A DNA stretch of 64,000 nucleotides from Escallonia rubra (lineage: Eukaryota; Streptophyta; Magnoliopsida; Escalloniales; Escalloniaceae). The stretch covers positions 496,001-560,000 of the forward strand of contig JAVXUO010000986.1 of the NCBI GenBank assembly GCA_033065855.1, in the 5' to 3' direction. The notes beneath the pieces are model-generated. The model was not told the origin of the DNA. It did not search any database and worked only from the letters and a program-made list of their open reading frames with translations. Position numbers and translations under genes: made by a program. This document shows positions 58,487 through 64,000 of this stretch, one piece after another (position 1 is the stretch's first letter; the number at the start of each line of letters is the position of its first letter).

Positions 58487-60760
58487 TTAGGAAACAGCCA
58501 AATCAATTATACAACTAACAAGACCCCTCTTCACCATCTCATTTTGCAATTCTATAGCTTCATCCCATTTACCCAACTCAAGATACTTCCTAATTAGACA
58601 ATTGTAAACAATATCATCGGGAACAACACCCTTCCCAATCATCTCATCAAACATCTTCCTTGCTTGCTGCAACTGACCACATTTGGAGAGCCCGCAAATC
58701 ATACAGGTATAGGCATGTAGATCAAGCTCCACACCACTTTCTATCATTTTCTTTTGCAAATTCAAAGCTTCCTGGACATGTCCATCTTTAAAATTCCCAT
58801 CAATCAGAGATGTGTAAGCAGTTATATCTGGACGCAAATCCTTGTCTAGCATCTCATCAAACAGGGTCTTAGCAGCTTCCAAGCATCTATTTTTACAGAG
58901 CCCATCAATTAGGGATGTATATACTGCAACATTAGGTTGCAAACCAACTTCTGCCATCCTTCCAAAATGATCAATTGCCTCCTGGAGAAATCCCAATTTG
59001 CACAAACCATCAACCAGCACACAATATGTCACAACTGTGCGACCAATATCCAAGTCTTGCATTTCTTGGAGCAAATTGAGTGCTTCTACGGCTTTTCCTC
59101 CCTTGAAGTATGCATTCATAAGAGTTGTGTATACCACATCATTTGCTCCTATACCGCATCCCTTCATTTCATGACATAAAAGCTTAGCTTCTTCAAATTT
59201 TTCTTTGGAGCAAAGACCCCATATGATAGTTCCATATAGCAGTAGGTCAGGTCCAATTTTTTGGCTTTTCATTTGTTTAAGAGTATCCATGGCATCCTCC
59301 ACTCTTTTGGCTTTAATATAACCATGAATAAGAGCAGTATATGTTTTCTCATTCGGAGTTAGCCCAGCCTTTAGCATTAACATAAAGACTTCCTCTGCTT
59401 CCGTTATCTTCCCTTCCTCACAAAGACCATCAAGCAAGGCTGTGTAGGTGACAACGTTCAACATGACACCTGTCTCAAACATCTCTCTGACTAGATTCAA
59501 AGCCTCAGTGATGTTACCAACTTTAAAATGTGCATCAATAAGAGAAGTATATGTGAATTCATTTGGAATAAGACCGATACGCCTCATGTCTACAAAGAAC
59601 TTATTCGCCTCTTGGATCATTCCTCCTTTAGAAAAAGCATCTATAAACGTGCTATAAGTCACGACATTTGGTTTTAGCCCGTTTTCCTTCATCTCATGCA
59701 AAAACTCAAAAGCTCGAGGCATTTTCTCAAATCTACAAAAGCAATTAATCAAAGCATTGTACGTTATCACATCCGGATGACAACCTGCGCCCTTCATCTC
59801 TTCATATAAACTAACCGAATCCTCTAACTCCCCAAGTTTTCCGTGCCCATCAATAAGAGAATTGTAAGTAACAATATCGGGTGTTATGCCAATCTCTTTC
59901 ATCTCCATTAACAAGCCTCTTGCAGCTTTTATGTCCCCTTCTTTACACATATGATCTATCATTATATTATACGTAAATATGGTTGGAGCAAGTCCAGCCC
60001 CAACCATATCCTTAAAAAAATTCCTTAACAACCCTCCTTTCCCAATCTTTGTAACCCTATGCAAAAAATGATTACAAGAACGCACTTTTGGTAAAACCCT
60101 AAACCTCTTCATTTTCAAAAAGCAATCATTCGCTTCCTCAAGCTTTCCCGAATCAACCAAGACACTAAAAAATGCATCAAACACTCCGTGACCCGGGACA
60201 CAAACGTTCCTTGTTGACCACAACACATCTAATACATCATATCCCGGTAACACCCAAGCTGAACTAACCAAAGCTTTCAGAATACAATGCGCGTCCATAT
60301 ACAGCCTAGAAGAAAACAAAATGTGAGCAATAATACAGTAACACTCAGTGGTGTGGCGGTACCCTTTTCGCCCTTCGGCCCATTTGAAGAATTTTAAAGC
60401 TAATCTAGGTTCATGTTTCAATTCCACCAAAACCATCGACACCCAAATGGGTGATAAAGCTGATGAAAACAAACAAGTTACTCTACAATCATCCCACCGC
60501 TCTTCGCGAAGGATTTTACAGATAGACTTTTGATCAAAGACATGATTCAAAACATCAACATTTGCTTTGGTGACCAATGGGTATCTAAACAAACATATAA
60601 AACTGGTGACCCAAATCAAGGAAGTGAACTGAAAGGGGGATGATGCTAGTGAGGGGGAGATACAGCAGTTTATGGTATGATTCGGAGTTGACAAGAAGAG
60701 GCTTACGCGTTGGGAGTTTCTGCGTCCGACGCTATAGAGGCTGCGAACAAGAATTAACAT
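58487..60760 (-). CDS. P-class pentatricopeptide repeat protein, At2g02150-like
   Basis: An intact single-exon gene of 757 residues. PPR proteins bind organellar RNA in a base-specific way and act in processing, stability or translation. The N-terminal about 60 residues are rich in S, R and hydrophobic residues with few acids, suggesting a mitochondrial or plastid transit peptide. A conserved non-repeat part follows (PIWVSMVLVELKHEPRLALK, FFKWAEGRKGYRHTTECY, DVLWSTRNVCVPGHGVFDAF), then about 14 PPR motifs of 35 residues from about residue 255 to 745. These have the canonical form, for example IFTYNIMIDHMCKEGDIKAA and DIVTYNSLIDGHGKLGELED. There is no E or DYW domain, so editing-deaminase activity is not expected. 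The ATG at 60758-60760 is the first in frame. The closest protein I recall is Arabidopsis At2g02150; the order of repeats agrees from end to end. Nothing looks broken. Confidence 0.95.
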   Translation of the reverse strand: MLILVRSLYSVGRRNSQRVSLFLSTPNHTINCCISPSLASSPFQFTSLIWVTSFICLFRYPLVTKANVDVLNHVFDQKSICKILREERWDDCRVTCLFSSALSPIWVSMVLVELKHEPRLALKFFKWAEGRKGYRHTTECYCIIAHILFSSRLYMDAHCILKALVSSAWVLPGYDVLDVLWSTRNVCVPGHGVFDAFFSVLVDSGKLEEANDCFLKMKRFRVLPKVRSCNHFLHRVTKIGKGGLLRNFFKDMVGAGLAPTIFTYNIMIDHMCKEGDIKAARGLLMEMKEIGITPDIVTYNSLIDGHGKLGELEDSVSLYEEMKGAGCHPDVITYNALINCFCRFEKMPRAFEFLHEMKENGLKPNVVTYSTFIDAFSKGGMIQEANKFFVDMRRIGLIPNEFTYTSLIDAHFKVGNITEALNLVREMFETGVMLNVVTYTALLDGLCEEGKITEAEEVFMLMLKAGLTPNEKTYTALIHGYIKAKRVEDAMDTLKQMKSQKIGPDLLLYGTIIWGLCSKEKFEEAKLLCHEMKGCGIGANDVVYTTLMNAYFKGGKAVEALNLLQEMQDLDIGRTVVTYCVLVDGLCKLGFLQEAIDHFGRMAEVGLQPNVAVYTSLIDGLCKNRCLEAAKTLFDEMLDKDLRPDITAYTSLIDGNFKDGHVQEALNLQKKMIESGVELDLHAYTCMICGLSKCGQLQQARKMFDEMIGKGVVPDDIVYNCLIRKYLELGKWDEAIELQNEMVKRGLVSCIIDLAVS

Positions 60761-60989
60761 AGTTTGGTTTCGAGGCCATGCCCTTATTGATTTAAGTATG
60801 GATGCCCTTCAATCGACCCGTGCTTTAAAATGGTTTACTGACCGAATAATACCATTTAGTTATTATCTTTATTTTTATGGCACAAATTTATGCAATTTTT
60901 AGAAAGATATTTTAGATGTGTAGAGTTTTTTTTTTTACAGCCCTATAAATTGAGGTGTCCAATTCTACTGTAGCCTGGGCCAGAAAAAA
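60761..60989 (-). other. PPR gene upstream region
   Basis: This should hold the PPR promoter. It is AT-rich; I see no unambiguous core element. Confidence 0.3.
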
Positions 60990-61370
60990 ATTCGTTCAAT
61001 CTGGAGACAAAATAGTCTGAGTCCCAATGTTAGGGTTCCTGACGCCAATTTTCATTGAGAACCTGGCACAACCTAATCTTCCAACATCATGTTCTCAGAG
61101 TTGCATCATGGACCCAAAATTTGACTAAAAAAAATGTTCGCTCGATGGGGGCAAAACCGTATGAGCCCCAATACTAGGGTTGTGGACTCAAATTTTTATT
61201 GACGACTTAGCACAACCTAATGTTACAACATCAAGTCCTCAAAATTGCGTTTTCGTCCAAAAACTTGACTGAAAAAATGTTTGCTTGATCGAGGGACAAA
61301 TCCGTCCGAGTCTTAAAATTAGAGTTCCAAACATCAATTGTCATTAGGAACCTGACACAACCTAATCTTA
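60990..61370 (-). repeat. 143-bp tandem repeat, inverted copy (about 2.5 units)
   Basis: The reverse complement matches the array at 9160-10305. CACAACCTAATCTT and its variants recur at about 61066, 61211 and 61357 (spacing about 145 bp), with CAAATTTGACTGAAAAAATG-like and CGAGGGACAAATCCG-like segments between. Confidence 0.8.
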
Positions 61371-61807
61371 TATTTGGCTACTGTAGTTTGGGCACAAAGG
61401 TAGGTAATCTAGATGTAAGTTAATTTAGGTGCATGAGTTGCGAGGCTCATGTGACCTTGGCAAATGATTAGCCAAAAAAGATCACGTACCAATGACTTTT
61501 TTTTTTCTTTTTGATTACACAACTTTTCTCAAGGACACATGGTATGAAGAGTGAGCTCAAAATTGTGTGGGTCGTTAATTATTTTTTATTTCATAAATAT
61601 GTTAAGGGCTAATTACACCTATGTTCTTGAGGTTAGGGTGTAATTACAAGTAAGGACAATAGTTTGGACAAATTACACTTATGTCCGTTGACTAGAAGGA
61701 AAATACAAATACATAACGGTTTGAAACGAAAAGACCAAAATGCCCACAATTTAGGAACTTAACTTTTCAAATGTCATTCAGTTATTTCTTCCCCAGTTTC
61801 TCTCTTC
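61371..61807. other. Intergenic DNA with MULE-like terminal motif
   Basis: TAATTACACCTATGTTCTTG at 61612, GGTGTAATTAC at 61639 and AATTACACTTATGTCC at 61671 form short direct and inverted copies typical of DNA transposon ends. No gene seen. Confidence 0.3.
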
Positions 61808-61996
61808 AAATTAGGATCAAACCCTAAATTTTCAATTAGGGTTTTGAAACCCTAAAATTAGGAGGATTTCAAGCCCTAACTTTAAAATTAGGGTTTGATT
61901 TTGAAACCCTAATTTTTAAGTTAGGGTTTGAAAATTCTCCTAATTTTAGGGTTTTAAGACCCTAATTTTCAAAATTACGGTTTTGAAACTTAATTT
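61808..61996. repeat. Telo-box-rich inverted repeat (hairpin)
   Basis: Arms of about 90 bp around a centre at about 61899 are near-complementary. The left arm carries AAATTAGGATCAAACCCTAA, CCCTAAAATTAGGAGGATTT and CCCTAACTTTAAAATTAGGG; the right arm carries their complements in reverse order. Each arm contains several copies of the telo-box AAACCCTAA. There is no simple telomere array. Confidence 0.85.
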
Positions 61997-62369
61997 GGTC
62001 TCAAATTAGGGTTTCAATATGAAGCACTAGTGGTTACTCCCGATCCAAAGCACCCCTTTTCCATTCGTAGAGAGATCTAATCGTCAAAATCAGCAAATTA
62101 AGTTTCAAATGATTGTTCGCAACGCTAAGAAATTCGATTGCGAAAGCAACTTGGATCTCGTCCATATTGGCGGTGATCTTGAGCTTTTTCTATAGGTCTT
62201 GTATTCCTTTGTTTGAAAGCAAAAGACATGAACCCTGCTGCTAGAGCTGCCGACGTCGAAGATGACGGCGTAGAAGGCCAATGATCGAGGAGCTCAGCGG
62301 CCGATGGAGATCTGTAACTGATCTGGCCGAGGGGAGGAGGCCAAAGAGCTGCCGGCATAGGGCGATGGA
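61997..62369. other. Flank of the second CACTA element
   Basis: No supported gene. Confidence 0.4.
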
Positions 62370-62960
62370 CACTACAAGGAATAAGGTCTTTAGCGACGGA
62401 TTTTCCCGTCGCTAAAGGCCTATATTCCGTCGCTAAAACTGTTAGCGACGGAATTACCGTCGCTAAAAGTCCCTCGTATAAAAGGCCGTTGCTAAAAGTT
62501 TTGCGACGGAATTATAAAATCCGTCGTCTAATATAGAACTTTTGGCGACGGATTTATTTGTTAATTAGCGACGGAATATCCGTCGCTAATTATGTTTTAC
62601 GTACTTTAATTTATTTATTTTTTTTACGAAATTAGCGACGGGATAAAATGTTTAGCGACGGAATTAATCCGTCGCTAAAAGTTAAAGTCATTTTCTTAAA
62701 ATTTTTTTTTATTTTTTAATGCCCAAACCTGTAATAAAAAATTCAAACCAATTGGGTCCCATCCTCCGTCAACAATCTCAATATATCAAATGCACGATTA
62801 ACAATCTAAAATCATCGATTAACAAATCATCGATCTTGAAGTCACAATTAACAACCTAAAATTATCAAACAAATAGTCAATGTTCACAACATTGTTCAAA
62901 ATGTACATATCCGATGCGATTAATGTAAAATATTGTCTAATTACGCCTCAGAATTCAACA

Positions 62961-63402
62961 TTAGGGGAAAGGCTTTTCACAAGTGCTTTGATCAAACACG
63001 CTGACTTGAAAACGCATTTGCCCCATGTGTTGAAAGACTACAAAGTCTCCTAGATGGAGGTCATGTTGTTGCACGAATTCGTTCCAACCCTCTTCGAAGC
63101 AAAGAACCTCTTGGCCAACCTTCTTCTTCAATTTAACAAGCCATGACCCCTTGCGGCTGGTCAAAGTTGCTTCAAATCTCAATGTGGTAAGCAATCGCCA
63201 AAATGCTACCGGTATGGCCTAACATATTCATAATACAGTAAGACATGTAAGTTTTTAACCAAAGATAAAACTTTTAACACACACGAAAATATAGAAAAAG
63301 CGGGATGACATACAAGTTCTGTATGAAAACCAGGCATCATGACCTTGAAGAATGCCTGTTGACTGAAACGTCCCTGTTCACCGAAGCAGAAGCCATTTAA
63401 CC
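62961..63402 (-). pseudogene. Captured REM-type B3 domain, two exons
   Basis: Exon 1 (about 63402-63314) reads NGFCFGEQGRFSQQAFFKV then MMPGFHTEL and ends at a GTATGT donor. Exon 2 (63218-62961, acceptor TTAG) reads AIPVAFWRLLTTLRFEATL, SWLVKLKKKVGQEVLCFEEG, WNEFVQQHDLHLGDFVVFQH, then FQVSVFDQSTCEKPFP and TAA. Joined in phase 0, these make an entire B3 DNA-binding domain of the REM/VRN1 family with no internal stop. The family are plant transcription factors with several B3 domains; only one is seen here. It sits in the CACTA element with no upstream start identified. A gene fragment carried by the transposon is the best reading, but a chimeric transcript is possible. Confidence 0.78.
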
Positions 63403-63884
63403 TACTTTAACATGAAAAACCAATCGATGATTATTCAATCGACGAGCATCAATTTCATAGCTGAATTAAATCTATCAAATTATGTTAAAGTGATGCTAAA
63501 AAAACAGATCCACAGTGAGTTGTAGCTAAAATGACTACCACAAAAATCTCAACTACGCACATCATCATTTCACCACCCAAATAGCCACCTATGTCACGGA
63601 AAGTAAGAAGCAAAATGTTGTTGTGCGATAAAGTCCTGAGTAAGAAGCAAAATATAATCCGCTTTTTTGCCTACAAGCATATGAATCCACTTCACTTGTA
63701 GCTTCAAACTTCGGTGGCAGCCTTTGCAAATTTGCAAAGATTACAAGATGTGTGTTAGTCACATTGGCAGCTTTCAAATGTCGCTAAAATGCTTTTGTAG
63801 TCTTTTAATTTGTTCAATCCTTTGATATTCTTGCTGCTTGAAACTCATTACTCAAAAGAAAATCTGTAGTTGCAACCCAATAAC

Positions 63885-64000
63885 GTAGGAAAAGCCTATA
63901 ATTCCTCCCCTCTCTCCTGTTTCCCTATAGCGATAAATGATGGTCGCTAAATATGCTTAGTAACTTTGAAATAGGGATACTAAAAAATTGCTGTTAAAAT
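63885..64000. mobile_element. Mutator-type MITE, partial copy at the window edge
   Basis: CCCTATAGCGATAAATGATG, a TAGTAACTTTGAAATAGGGA stretch and CTAAAAAATTGCTGTTAA correspond to the first half of the elements at 19103 and 23120, with substantial divergence. Confidence 0.45.

Larger units (their letters stand above)
62370..64000 (-). mobile_element. CACTA transposon copy 2, runs off the window
   Basis: It starts CACTACAAGGAATAAGG at 62370, the reverse complement of the right end of the element at 11893-14648. The subterminal region (62390-62690) has the same TTTAGCGACGGA and TCCGTCGCTAAA repeats, and the interior matches that element in reverse complement. The other terminus and the target-site duplication lie beyond 64000. 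A further copy of the TATAGCGA-type MITE begins near 63885. Confidence 0.88.

Noticed and set aside
58937-60533. Plus-strand frames within the PPR gene
   Set aside because: They are antisense shadows of the PPR repeats on the minus strand.
61800-61996. Interstitial telomere array
   Set aside because: The AAACCCT motifs are irregularly spaced and alternate in strand within an inverted repeat, unlike a (TTTAGGG)n tract.

Overview
This window is nuclear DNA of a flowering plant, most likely a eudicot. It is AT-rich, its genes are intron-bearing or are PPR and F-box genes of plant type, and most of it is layered transposable elements. I cannot name the species. Only three ordinary host genes can be supported: the 3' end of a DCP1-like mRNA-decapping gene (+, exons 2235-2705 and 7267-7323), an F-box gene similar to Arabidopsis At2g27310 (-, 20638-21681), and a complete P-class PPR gene similar to At2g02150 (-, 58487-60760).

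Layout. 1-1.2 kb is a long-TIR DNA element. 2.2-7.5 kb is the DCP1 3' end, whose last intron holds a Ty1/copia wreck (with a second, inverted LTR piece) and a palindromic MITE. 8.2-11.3 kb holds three different tandem or direct repeat blocks (48 bp, 143 bp, about 400 bp). 11893-14648 is a CACTA element carrying a broken REM-type B3 domain. 14974-15943 is a solo LTR. 17403-18809 is a GC-ended hAT element. 20.6-21.8 kb is the F-box gene. 23-24.3 kb is a second copia wreck, split by a 244-bp Mutator-type MITE.

25-42.2 kb is one large decayed Ty3/gypsy element of the Tat/Ogre type: 5' LTR remnant, gag, PR, RT, RNase H, an additional archaeal-type RNase H, INT, antisense plant-mobile-domain ORF, a 62-bp minisatellite in two copies, and a 3' LTR. 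A second hAT element (38718-40115) sits inside the minisatellite. 42.2-45.2 kb is the gag end of another gypsy element, split by a Tat-type solo LTR. 45.7-47.5 kb is a MuDR transposase fragment cut by another LTR. 48554-54256 is the best-preserved element, a chromovirus with both LTRs and one continuous frame broken only by stop codons. 54.3-55.0 kb is a 700-bp TA/CATA microsatellite followed by palindromic MITE-like DNA. After the PPR gene come an inverted copy of the 143-bp repeat, a telo-box hairpin, and a second CACTA element (62370 to the window end) carrying a more complete copy of the same B3 exons.

The host genes do not form a pathway. The coherent story is the nesting order of transposons, which several exact target-site duplications establish, and gene-fragment capture by the CACTA family. 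No bacterial-style operon, CRISPR array or new defence system is visible. All coordinates come from reading the sequence by eye; boundaries without an exact TSD or LTR end are approximate.
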